Part shown: positions 1 to 11,995 of the stretch, in pieces
How positions within the stretch are numbered: position 1 is the first letter of the stretch
Layout of the letters: every line of letters starts with the position of its first letter
Assembly: GCA_037349315.1 (NCBI GenBank)
Contig: JBAIAC010000033.1
Span: forward strand, 14,650,001-14,714,000
DNA length: 64,000 nucleotides
From: Chelydra serpentina
Taxonomy: Eukaryota; Chordata; Testudines; Chelydridae
Direction of reading: 5' to 3'
Position numbers and translations under genes: made by a program
Notes under the pieces: model-generated
What the model was told of the DNA's origin: nothing
What the model saw: the letters and a program-made list of their open reading frames with translations, nothing else
Databases searched by the model: none

Positions 1-272
1 TGTATTGGCACATAAATGCCATTGTCTGTTGATAAAATTCTATTTTATATCCCACTCCTATGAAGTTAATTTACTTCAGACTTTGCCATTGCCCTCTTAT
101 TTTAGTCCATACTGATCTCCATCCCTCACAAACGTTGTTGTTCTCACATTTATTTGTAAATCACTTATTTCAGACAAGATCATGACAGGATTTATAGGAA
201 ACGTTACTTATGCTAGAAGTTTAATCCCACATCCCTCTAAATTTCCTGTGAATATTTTTCTATATCCCATAT

Positions 273-388
273 TAGGGTGACCAGACAGAAATGTGAAAAA
301 TCGGGATGGGGGATAATAGGAGCCTATATAAGAAAAAGTCCCAATTTTGGGGTCTGTCCCTATAAAATCGGGACATCTGGTCACCCTA
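273..388. mobile_element. hAT-like MITE, copy A
   Basis: A 116-bp non-coding element with inverted termini TAGGGTGACCAGA and TCTGGTCACCCTA. The interior has the words AAATCGGG and CCTATATAAGAAAAAG, shared with the copy at 40236. The flanking octamers are TCCCATAT (265-272) and TCCCGGAT (389-396), 6 of 8 matching, as expected for an aged hAT 8-bp target duplication. It encodes nothing and would have needed a transposase in trans. Confidence 0.8.
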
Positions 389-1168
389 TCCCGGATCCTA
401 TTCATGGCAGAAGGTGAGGGATATCTTAATTCTCAAAAGCCTTAATACCTACTGTAATTTTCATTGTAACTTCTTTTATTCTAATTCAAACTTTTGATTT
501 CTTCCTATATATACATTTAGAACACAAAAGTAAAGTACCAATGTTGAGGAGAGCCTGTTTGTATAAACTGATTGTAGGAATTTGAAGATATATTGTCCAG
601 ATTTAATAGTGTTTTAGGAAAACGAATTCTGTACAGAAAGTGTTTCAGGATAGAAGGCTTCCTCAATACTTGAGAGAGACGATCAGTTGTAACTTTTGTG
701 CTTCAAAGATGTTTCTTGTGTTGTTTTTTATTTCTGTTAAATTAACCATTGATACAGTATATTCTTGGACATCATTAATGCAGATGCAAATAGGTAACTC
801 CAAGACCACCTTGAATTTGCTGACACTACATATGTATCTGGAGTGACTGAAAAAAGACAAAACTGAAACCTGCTAATTTGTAACACTGACGTAGGTGTTT
901 TTGGTTGTTTTTAGCGTAGCTGGAATGCAGATTTTCAGGAATGTGGATTATCTGTCACCATATTACACTAAAGATCTTTGGAATAGGCTGGTTTCTGATT
1001 GTCTTTTTGGCTCTAGAGTTTCATCTTCTTACTTTTCATAAATCTAACTCTAGGCTGGCTTGGTTGTTAGTGATCCACACTACTTTGCAAAGGCTGGATT
1101 TATCAGCCTCGCACTTTCCTCTTCTGCCCGGTGTAGAATTTAATTCCCCAGCTGGGTCTCTTTCACCT

Positions 1169-1437
1169 TAGCCCTGCTCTAAACTTAAAATGTTGGTCAA
1201 AAAATCCACACCTGTGAGAGATGTAGCTACTCTGACCTAACCCCCAGTGTAGATGCCGCTAGGTCAACAGAAGAATGCTTCCATTAACCTAGCTACCATC
1301 GCTCAGAGAGGTGGGGTTCCTGCCCTGGCAGAAAAACCCCTTCAGTCTGTGTAGGTTGCAACTACACTATGGGGTATGCTGACATAGTTATGGCACTGTA
1401 GCTGTACTCATATAGTTACTATAATGCAGACATACCC
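1169..1437. mobile_element. Old PIF/Harbinger-like MITE
   Basis: A degenerate non-coding element. The right end reads GCAGACATACCC, resembling the GTAGACAT-type ends of the better preserved MITEs in this window. The interior has GACCTAACCCCCAGTGTAGA and GGTCAACAGAAGAATGCTTC, words I associate with a MITE family common in turtle genomes. Termini are too decayed for a duplication to be read, so boundaries are approximate. Confidence 0.5.
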
Positions 1438-1756
1438 AAATCACACTGGCATGAGGATATGTGTCAGAACAGGGGTAAACAGACTTTCGTGGCTGTGAAA
1501 GCAAGCAAAGAATAGACAAGCTGTGTCCTCACCTATGTCTGTGATGCAAAGTCAGAGGGAGTCTCCTTTTAGCAGGAAGAATGTTGGCCGAGCTAATATG
1601 ATGATTATTGAGTAATATTTTAAAGTCAATTCCTTGTGAGTGGCACCACTGTGCCAGGTGGAGGGACAGAGGAACGCTTGGAATAGGGATGCCAACAAAA
1701 GAGATGTTAAATGTTAAATATGTTAAGATTAATTACTATTAAATGTCACTTTAAAG

Positions 1757-1757
<1 letters not shown>

Positions 1758-1796
<39 letters not shown>
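1758..1796. repeat. (TC)n-(AT)n microsatellite
   Basis: A dinucleotide tract of TC repeats followed directly by AT repeats. It is simple sequence with no sign of function. Confidence 0.9.
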
Positions 1797-3649
1797 TGCT
1801 TCCTACCGTATGTTGCCAGACTAGATCTTCCACCCCAGTGTAGGTCTGCCCAGTCACCCCTATTTATTTTTTAACTGGATTATTTGCCATGATAGTCACC
1901 ATGTATATGGAATTAAACATTGTGACCGGATCCATGCCTGTCATTCTCAAAATAAATATCCCCAGCTTCATGTCGACATTTGTTTATGTTAAAGGTCTTG
2001 GCATTTCTTTTTCAGCAGCAGACTGTTTCCTAGTTCCAGCGTAAAAGTCCATTAACATTATTACTTGAATTTACAACAAGAGGACAGACCTTTGGGTGCA
2101 TACTATGCATTTTTGCTGTTATTTTTAATTCTTCCTTTGCTCCCTCTTGCTCTAGGAAGTTCGGACTCCTACCAAAGAAACTCCGGTTGTGACACTTTGT
2201 AAACCTTCTCCTCCAGCCTTTGTTTCCATAAGGTTTCAGAGTAAATGCAGTCGGGGATCAGATTAGTTTTCCTGGCAGAGGCATTTGTTTGGGAAGCTTT
2301 CCACTGTGCAGCACAGGAGAGGGACTGGCGCAGTGTGAAAACCAATTAAAACAGAACAAAGGAAATGGATGTAAAAAGACACAAGCTCATTTCCCCTTAT
2401 TAAAGATCTTCAAATTACTCTTTCAAAATTATTTTCAAATCGCTGTAGCTATAACATGCTTGGTGTTGTAAGTACAGGCAGATAGGCCCTGTTCATGCTG
2501 TATCTGAAACTGTTCTATCCATCTGTAACAGGCTAACAGTGTTTGACTGAAATGGTTCCCCTTTTTAGTGGTTGTTGCAGAGAGAGGGCTAAGTGGGTTC
2601 TACTGCCTAGATATACTGGAAGCAGGAATGACTCTCTTGAGAGACAGAGATAGAAGTCTTATGATTGGCCAACTGCAGGTCGAAGCCTTGAAATCAACTT
2701 TGTCACCTTATTGTCAACTTCTTTCTTAACTAAACTAAAGGAAGGGGGTGAGTTTTGACTCTACATAATGTGTGGACTTTGTTTTAGGGCACGTTGAGAT
2801 AGGCACCTGCTCCTGTTCTTACACTCTCCTCTCTCTCTCTGCTTGTGCTTTCAGTACACACACTGTTCCAGTCCAATGCCCTCAGCACAAAACCATGCTA
2901 GTAATAGCCATGCTTAAATACATTGAAATAAATTAATCGTGGATGGCATGAGGAGATGTAAATTGTCCCTTCTTGTGCCATCCAGGCTGCTGCATTTTGA
3001 GGAGAGGAAGGGAGAATTACTCCCTAAACGTAGTTGTGATTTCATTGTTGCTGTGCAGTAACAATTACGCCTAAGTTGTATAGGATAGCTCTAGTTAGAA
3101 TCCCAGAAAGTTCCAAATGGAATGGTTTATACTGTACTTATTAGAAACCCAGAGGCAAATGAATGGTGGCCAAGATGTGCAATCCTAGGCTTTCTTCTGT
3201 CTGCTGCATTCGGGATAACCGTTTTCACCCCAGAGGCCTCAGGAGATGGAAAAACTGGTCTGATAACCTTGGTGAAAACCCTTGGGGCAATGCAGAGACC
3301 AAACACCAACACCTTCCCCTTTCCAGAAGAACCTTTGGCATTTCCTGTCCTTTGCTTAATCTGTGTTAACTTTGCTTACTTTGTTTTGCCAGATGGGCAT
3401 ATTTAAGGGTTTTAGATTTAAAATCAGACAGAACCCAGTGCATGATTTGAGGATCATGAAATGGAACTTACCCATCCTCTGAAGGTTTGTTTGGTGCGTT
3501 TCTCTGAGACTTGAGCTGGAAAGACTTCTTGCAAAAGCTCCCTCTATATTGGGTGCAGCTACGCTGTCTTAGCAGAAGGTTCCTCAAAATCTTTCTTTTC
3601 AAGATGTTCCAGCATCACACTATGGAAGATATCAGTCAGGAGAACTGCT

Positions 3650-4010
3650 GGTTGAAAACTGTTGGTCAAAATTCTTTAGATGAAAAAGGGCTTGACAGAA
3701 TCCAAAATATTTGTGGAAAATTTTGGATTCTGACAAAAGAAATTGATTTTAAACCAAAAAAAAATTAAATTGCTTTTTTTAAAGACTGGTTTTCAAAATA
3801 ATTTTAAAAGGTTCATCTCAGTAAGAAAAAAATTCATTTTCTGTCATCTTTTATTTTTCCCCACCTTTCCCCCGGTGGAAAAACTAAAGTAGTGATGGCA
3901 AGTGGAGTTTTTTTTTAAACAAAACAAAAAAAAATTGAAAAATTTTAATTTTGAAAGTTGCAGTTGACATGAAAATGAAAAGTTTTTTACAAAATTTAAA
4001 TGATGCAAAC
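3650..4010. repeat. AT-rich degenerate repeat
   Basis: Rich in GGAAAATTTT, TTGACA and long A or T runs. Similar vocabulary recurs around 11790-11995 and 42455-42560. It may be old copies of one AT-rich non-autonomous transposon. The similarity was seen by eye only, and no terminal repeats or duplication could be placed. Confidence 0.3.
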
Positions 4011-4466
4011 AAAATTAGTTTCTCCTGAATTTTTTTGTGATTTGTACCATGGTTTGCCAGCTTTCCTTCTTGATGCATGGGGTGACCAAGTTGTGTTGGA
4101 GAAGGGTTTCCTTCAAAGAATCAACCAACCTACTGCACTATGCATTCTACCAAAGCTTGGCATTCTAATATTTAATTTTCATTTAAGATGCTTGTACATA
4201 TTTATACTCCTAACTCTAGTAAAACAAAGGTACCACTTCTCATGGAGGTAAAGAGAATAAGAACATTCTGGAGTGAATAGATAAAGGAATAAGTGTAGAC
4301 CAGAAAAAAAGTTAGGAATTTTTATGAAGTTCAACCGCCCGCAACTTTGCAACTAAATATCTTGTAAACACCTTTATTTATTTATCCATCACAAAGTTTG
4401 AAAAAAAGAAAGCAAAACAAAATCAATGTGATGGTAAGATGTGGCATGTGGTTTGGCTTTTATCAA

Positions 4467-4583
<117 letters not shown>

Positions 4584-7500
4584 ATTGGCTTTAAAATGGG
4601 AGGCTTCTCCAGACCTTACCTATAAATTGATGACCTCTTTCTGCATAATAAAATCTCCAAATAAACCACAGAGCAGAAGCAAACTAACAAAGGTAAAAAA
4701 AGAAATGATAAATGTATATACAGACATTAATACTTGCAATGGCTATCATAGATTTTTATAACATGCTTATGACTATCGTATCTGCTCTGTTAGTGTATTC
4801 TGTTCCTGATGTGTAGGGCCAGATTTTCAGCTGCAACCCCAAATTTTGTGGGAATCAAAATATATTCCCAAATGTTTACAACCAGAAAATTGTCGATTTG
4901 GTGCATAGAAACAGTTAGCTGGAAATCCAAGCAATTAATTTTCATGCCCAATTTTGAGGGGAAAGTATATGTGTATGTTCTGGCAACACAAACTTGAAGG
5001 CCAGTTTGAGATAATCTGAAAATCAGGTGCTGAAGGAAGTGGTTTTAAATTCCATGTTTTTGAAACTCAGGGGTTTTCCACTCTTACTCCTCCCAAAAAT
5101 GTTGTGTCTGGTATATTTCCATGAGTAAAAAGTTCTATCCTTACATTTCTTAGTGAATTTCCCTATTTATGACATCTCAGTGTTGGCAGTTATGCCACAT
5201 GGCATTCTGTAAAATACAATACAGTAACTACTGATCTTGACTCCGTATGCTCGAGTGTTGCATGTTGAGTCAGATTTTCATAGCTAGTGAAAATGTTGAC
5301 ATGACCGAAGTTCACTGTTTAACAGAAATAAAAATTAATCCACATTACACTGGTTCTCAGTAAAGATCAACAAAGAGAGCTTATTTAGTTGGTTATGTGA
5401 CTAAAGGATAGTCTGGTACACTGTATATATTGTAGACATTGGAAAGACATATTTACATTGTTACATAGTGTTAAGTGTGTTAATAGCTCGGTAGGTGACC
5501 AAGACAAATATTATCATTATTTACCACTGTTTACAGCTGATCAGCCTGGTGTTTACTCACCCTGATTACATCCTTAAACTAAACCTCTTATCTATTATGT
5601 CTCCTGATTGTGTATAACAAGCTTGCTACTGTACTTATCAGCTAAAACATAAGGGATTTGCGGGAGGGAGGAGTCAGTCTTACTGCATAGTGATAAAACC
5701 AAGTCTCTAGAAGTAGACTGGGGGCATTTAAAGGCACCCTTTGCCTCAGCTGGTTCTGATCTCTTGCTCTCTCCAGGACCATGGTAGTTTAATACATGTG
5801 TGTGTATAACAAAAATAAAACAAAACCCTCCAGCTAGTCCTGATATGATACTACTCCTCAATAAGCAAAGAGATATTATACTCCTTACTTTATAATAATA
5901 AATTGTAGACCTGTCATTACTTTAAGTCTGAGCCTGTCTTCTAACCTCAGACACTGCATATCTGTTTATTTTTTTTGGACTTTCCTCCAGACTTTAAAAA
6001 AAAAAAAGATTTTAGAGACTACACTAGACATATAAAGGAGAGAGGTTTATTAAAACTAGATTTCCTTCACCTGTAAGACATTGAGGCAACATGTGCTTTG
6101 GAAAGCCTTCTTCCCTCCCATTCATGTTATTACTGGAGACCTTAATTCTGAAGATAAATCAGGTGTTGTGAGTTTTTGTTTGTTTTTTTATGGTAGGAAT
6201 TTGCAAACTTGTATTTTGCCATTAAGTATAGGTAAAACTCCAATCAATCAGGCGCCAACTGTCAGTGAGAAGTTGTGTCCTAGAGTTCCAGTGACATAAC
6301 CAGGTCTTGAATGTACAAGCATTAGCTTGGGTGGTGGGGAAAGGGAAGGAATCAAGAATCTCTCTTTCACAGCATGCTTGATTATGTAATTTTTAACACA
6401 TGTGAGGTTTGACGTGCACCAGGACACTCAGGTGCTAAATATCAAAAGGCTTCATAGTGAGAATAAACTGAGCTGATGTGCCCAGACAGGCTAAATTAGT
6501 CATTTGCAAAATTACCCACTTCTTATGTTCCTTTTTTTATGACAAAAATAACCACCCCCTAAAACATTAAACTGCTTCACTCTGTTGGGATAACAAATTC
6601 CATTATCCAGATTGTAAATCTAATTCTCAGAGTCAAATTCAGACCTATCGTAATTGGGTGCCACTTTGTTGGACTCTGTTGGAATGGCATTCACTAACAT
6701 GAGTTCTCAATATGGCCCAGTTTGTTTAACTGCCAGTATATGACCTGGAGAGTGAATCCTGGATAAATGTCAGCTTGTTCTGGCCATATTTGTCAAGAAA
6801 CACCAGAAAACCATCAGCTGCCAATGTGGCATTTTTATTATATAACTTTTACTGATGTGGCCACTTTCCTTTCTGTGTGGTTGTATGACTGTACTTGGCT
6901 CATACTCTGAGTACCTGTGCATATTTGTCTCAAAAGAAAATATATTGAGCCTTGCCTATTCTTTTATGGCATCAACCAACATTGTTTAATTTGGATGCTC
7001 ACAAGACACTCTTTCTGGCATATTTGCTATTAATTCTAGTCTTCGTAAAGACTGCTAAACCGTGGAATTTGTGAAAAATCTAGCACCACAAATACACTCT
7101 TCATTTTGCTTTTGAAAGTAAATTTTATTTTATCCAATTCATTTATAATGGAAAGCTTTAATTAAAGTTTAATGTATTTGTCAATTTTAAATCACACCAT
7201 CAGGACTCTGTAATTTACTGGTTTATCCTGTAATCAAGTTTAATAGTTCTAAAATACTGAAAGCTACAACATCTGCACGAGCAACATATCTGTTTCGATA
7301 TTGATTAGGGTGTTACATCTGACAAACATGACAAACACTCATTTAAAAAAATGAGTAAGCTCTAGGCTTCTTTGGATTAAATGTAAGGTCATTGAATTGC
7401 TTAAAAACTAGCTGAAAATGATTTATCTGCCTAAATGATAACCACTATTTTGGGGGCTGAAAGCTGCATTTTGCCTTCCTAACTGTGCAGTTAAGTTTCC

Positions 7501-9752
7501 TTTTGAAAACTGGCAGTTTATGTATTGGAGAGATTCTCTGATTTTATTCTTTGTATGTAACTGCTCTAAAAGTGGTGTGGGGAGGTGTTCACTAAATTAG
7601 GTCTACTGTCATCACTTAGGACATGCACTGATTTTTGTTGTAACTCATTTTAACTTCCAAGGCTTGCTTTTCTTTAAAGAGGGGAGAAAACAATTCTTTG
7701 GCATTAAAAATGTACAGAGCACATACCACTTGAATCCCAACACTGGATAAAGATTTTCTGTACTGGTGCAACTTCACTTCAAATAACTAAATAGGGTATT
7801 AAATCCAGCTAAGCAAGGCCCCCTGAGTAGACAGTGGGAGCTATGAGGAAGAAGGAAGTTCCATTATTTCAAGTGACAATGCTTTGCAAGAATCCATAAA
7901 ATACGAATGAGAAAACATAGGCTTTGATATGCCAACAGCAGAAACTACCATGGAGACTAAAAGGGGATGGAGGAGGCAGGAGACATGTCCACTCAAGTGG
8001 CATGAAGGGCAGTTACCTGCAATGGGGATCTGTGTTTTTTTTTCTACACCCCCAGCTGCTATCCCAGCTGAAATATCAGATACAGTTGTTTCCTTAGGGA
8101 CAACAGAGAGGCCGAATGTGTAGCAACTGTTTGAAGAACTGGATTAAAGGATCTCTCTTGAAGCTAAGAGAAGGGAAGTTATTTGCATTGTGCCTGGAGA
8201 TAAGCCACTGGTTTCTAATGCAGCAAACTGTATCCCCTTCAAGTATTTAAATGTAAAATTTTCCGCAGGTGTGAGAGTGCATAGAATCTTGAAGAAAACT
8301 CTTTGCCACTTGGCATTCCTGGTCCCAGAGACGCCATCATTTAAAAATGAATATGTATGGGAATTCAGCTAGGAATATTGTGCTTTATTGATTGGGTAAC
8401 AGTTATACTTTATGCAAATAGTATTCAGTCACTCACTTGCTGGGCAGAAAAGTAGTTTATTTCATGCAAAAATACAGTGACCATCATTTCAAACCAAACC
8501 ACTGAGATTTCTTGATTATTTTCAAAAAGTTGTTAATTTTAAATATCTTTTTAACTGAAGTTTTAAAAAAATAAATGTTCTTAAATTGCTGTATTTTGAA
8601 ACTGACATTGCTCTAGTCTATTGCTAAATAATAAACATTCCTCTGATAGCGTGTTTAATCTTTAGCATGCTTCAACTCCCTATTAAAAGAAGCCAGTTGA
8701 AATGGCAGTAAATGATAGTTAATTTTTCATCATTTCTTACAAAGAAGTGACTACTTACAGTGCTGTTACAAAAGTTGCTTTTCTTGTTCCAGTAAAACTT
8801 TTAAATATGTGGATTTGTTTTTCTAAAGGGGAGGGCACATATATCTGGGCAATATTGTTTAATTCACTATTTATTGGACTTAAGTATTTTACTAATGAAG
8901 GCCCAAATTGTAAAGCAACAGCTCCTTGGAGAAGGCTTAGAGAAAACTCCTGTTGTAGGAAATTAAATAAACATTGTCCATTAATCATACTGCATGTCAG
9001 CCACCAGACCTCTCTCTCGATTGTTCTTAGTGAATGTGAGGAACCATTAGATGTGTGAGGTCCTTAAAGGTCTGAGTAAGTCAAAGGGGAAGAGTTTAAA
9101 AAAATGCCACCATTAGCACATGAAAGAGACTTCAGAGTGAACAGAAGAAAACATTTGCTGTATAGGGCTAGTTACATTTCTTAATTTTTTCTCCTCTCTC
9201 TTTTTTTTTTCTTTTTTTAACTTCATTTGTTTAACTAAAATCCAGATGTTGTGATCAAAATATTAGGGTCAGTGATAAATTTCTGCTGGATTTTTGTTGT
9301 AGTCCAGGAATTGATACTTGAGCACTTGTGATAAAGTTGTATGGGAAAGTTAATACCTTGAGTTTACAAAAAGCTCCGGGTTTGGTGATAAGCAAATACA
9401 CTTCTAAGGATAAGCAAATATGCTTTCTGGGCATTCACATGCCTGGAATAATACCTTTCTTACATCATACCTACCATGTAGGTAATGCTACATGAAGTAG
9501 TTTTCACCATTGGTGAACTATGCATTTGTGGAAAAGTAAATTATTTTTCAGTTTTGCCTGGGTTTCTTTTTGGGGGAAAAAAAAGCAATTTTGGCAGATG
9601 GGAAAGGATGTTTTTGCTGTGGGGTAGAAAAATTGCTGTGAAATTTCTCTGCAAAACCTTTGAGTTTGTGCCTGAAATAGCTTCATGGAAACTTAGTTTT
9701 GAACAAAAAGTGGAATGTTTGCATCCTGCATTCACTACCACTGCCCTCCGCT

Positions 9753-9769
9753 CCCCCCCCCCCCCCCCC
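9753..9769. repeat. Poly(C) run of 17
   Basis: An uninterrupted homopolymer of 17 C. Its length in the assembly could be inaccurate. Confidence 0.9.
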
Positions 9770-10489
9770 GCCCAATAAAAATAATTTTAAAAAAAAATCT
9801 CTGTTCAGTGTTCAAATAGCAAAATTGACCAGTTTGACTCAGGGTAGTACAATGCTTGCAAAGCAAAGATGTTTAACATAGTTATAGAAGTAGGACAAGG
9901 GAAATTTATTAGTTGACTCGTGCTTAGTAGAATACTAAGTACTCCCTAAGCCACATTTTCTGCCTGTAGTATGCACCCATTTGTGTACACAATGGCCTTC
10001 TAAATGCACAGATGTGGTAATTGTGTAGGCAAAGGAGTGCAAAATGGCATGCACACACTTTTTGAAAATTTGGACCTGGGTGTAATCCACAATAATAAAG
10101 TGAGATGATCTGTACAGATCTTCCTCAGTAAGGAAAGCTGAATCATGCTTTGAATTCATTGTACTAATAATACCTGAGAGAAAACATGAAAATAGTCAAG
10201 CTGTGGGACTGAAAGGTAAACTGTTCAGCTTATTTAAAGTGCATGCACTATTTATATGGTATTCAATCAGATTTCAATAATCCTCCACTTTCTCCTTTTG
10301 CTTGGGCCTACCTCCTCTGCAGCTGCTTTAAGACTTGTGCTGGAACATACAGTCTTTCCTCTCTGAAAGCAGGGAAGGAAAGCCAATGGGATGTAGGCAG
10401 TGGTAGACCCTGGCCTTAATAATATATTTCCTGACTATCAGTGATACTATGGTTATTTGCATCAATTTCTCATATTTTTACTCTTGTTT

Positions 10490-10800
10490 ATTAATACTAA
10501 TACCAATACTACTTCGCACTTGTGTTATTATCCATAGTTACCAAAGAGCTTCACAAGATGGGCAAGTGTTATAACCCCCATTTTACAAATTGGGTAACTG
10601 AAGCACAGAGAAGGTAAGAGTGAGAATAGCTGACGTCAATTACTGACTTCAGAATGAGTTTTTATTGCTCATCGTTTCTAACAATCATCCCTTAAATGAC
10701 CCACTCAAGGCCACATGGAATCAGTGGCAAAGGTGGGAATTGAACCTAGGTCTCCAGATTCACAACCCTGTGCTCAGCTGATTAGATCACAGCTTGCTCT
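10490..10800 (+). mobile_element. MIR/CORE-SINE-like remnant
   Basis: It contains the typical MIR-type run: CCCCCATTTTACAAATTGGG, then GAAGCACAGAGAAGG, later CTCAAGGCCACATGGAATCA and GGGAATTGAACCTAGGTCTC. Order and orientation match the 3' half of MIR-like SINEs. An interruption around 10620-10680 suggests a gap or insertion. It is old, with no visible target duplication. Confidence 0.7.
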
Positions 10801-11309
10801 TTAGGGGAGCTTCCCTCATTGGTGGAATTTATAATATGGTTATTACATCCTTAGTGTTTTCTGGGTAAAAAGCTTTTGGCATCATGATCACACTAATCTC
10901 CTTCATGAATGGCAAGGAGTCAAAACAATCACTTCTCCACCTGTCTGGGAGAGAGATGGTTTCAAGTTATGACAGCCATTTATTCAAGTTGTCTTGTCCT
11001 GGATTGGGCACTGGAGTAATAACATGAGGCACACTGCACTTTTTGTGCAGTAGATGGTCAGACGTGACTACAGTATTTCATTTATGTAGTGTGAATATAT
11101 GTACAGAGCACCAGTTGCCATATCTAAGTACCAAATATGTGATGAGCATTATACACCTGTAGCTATTGCTGTGGTAGTTTATCAGAAACAGCTCTCCTAT
11201 AATTGATCATGGATAACCCAACTCTAATTAATCCAACTTCAGCTACAGGAACATTGAATTTGTTAGATCCTAATCCTACTAATAGGAGGCACTGATGACA
11301 GTAAGTAGA

Positions 11310-11430
11310 ACAGGACCAGTAGATGTAGATTCTACTCCTTGCTCTGCTACTGGCTCGCTATGTGACCTTGGGTGATTCACTTAACTTCTCTAGGCCTCAG
11401 TGTCTCCATCATAAACTGGAAACTCTACAA
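11310..11430 (+). mobile_element. MIR-core remnant
   Basis: GCTCTGCTACTGGCTCGCTA followed by TGTGACCTTGGGTGATTCAC and TTAACTTCTCTAGGCCTCAG is the MIR core followed by its pyrimidine-rich segment. Its CATAAACTGGA matches the usual CATCTGTAAAATGGG position. It is an ancient fragment. Confidence 0.7.
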
Positions 11431-11789
11431 ATTAAAATGGCTAACTATGAGCTAAGTGGTATTTTGTTTATTTTATTTACGTAATCAATCAGCTAGTCTA
11501 GCAAAGTTTTTTTTTTTTTGGTCATGGCTCAAGTTTCTAAATGTTGTATAAACCTTCACATGAAGAGACATTGAAGCAGGAGTTGTTTGAACTTTGGTCT
11601 TTCTTTAAATCAAGATGCTAATATATCTTAGATCTAAATCCTGAATGCATTAAGAAAGATGAATAAAAATAACTTTTGACTGTGGTTAGCAACTTTCAGT
11701 TTTTTAGTAGAATATTTGACACTTTGCTCTACTCCAACCCCATCACAAAATGACCTCACTTAGAAGAAAATTGTGGGAGGAATTTGAAT

Positions 11790-11995
11790 TACTGCTGATC
11801 TTAAAAAAAATTCCTGTGGAAACTTTCAATTTTTCAGCCAAAAAATCTCAAAAAACAAAAGATTTCAGCTAAAAATCTTTTGGGGTTTTGGTTGGACTAT
11901 TTTGACAAAAACATTTTATGTGGAAAAAATTTTCTCGTAAAACCAATGTTCTGTCAAAACAGTTGTGATGGAAAATTTTCAACCCTCTCTATTCC
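11790..11995. repeat. AT-rich degenerate repeat, second copy
   Basis: It contains GGAAACTTTCAATTTTTCAG, TTTGACAAAAACATTTT and GATGGAAAATTTTCAACC, like the 3650-4010 region. A common origin is plausible but was not computed. Confidence 0.3.

Noticed and set aside
2156..2239. Possible exon: strong polypyrimidine tract and AG, open frame EVRTPTKETPVVTL, then a GTAAAT donor-like site.
   Set aside because: It does not look like the first half of an FN3 domain expected before the 27386 exon, is short, and I recall no matching PRTG segment. A transcript alignment could reopen it.
3122..3406. 94-codon open frame on + and overlapping frames on both strands.
   Set aside because: No family motif, no splice context, and overlapping frames of similar length indicate chance.
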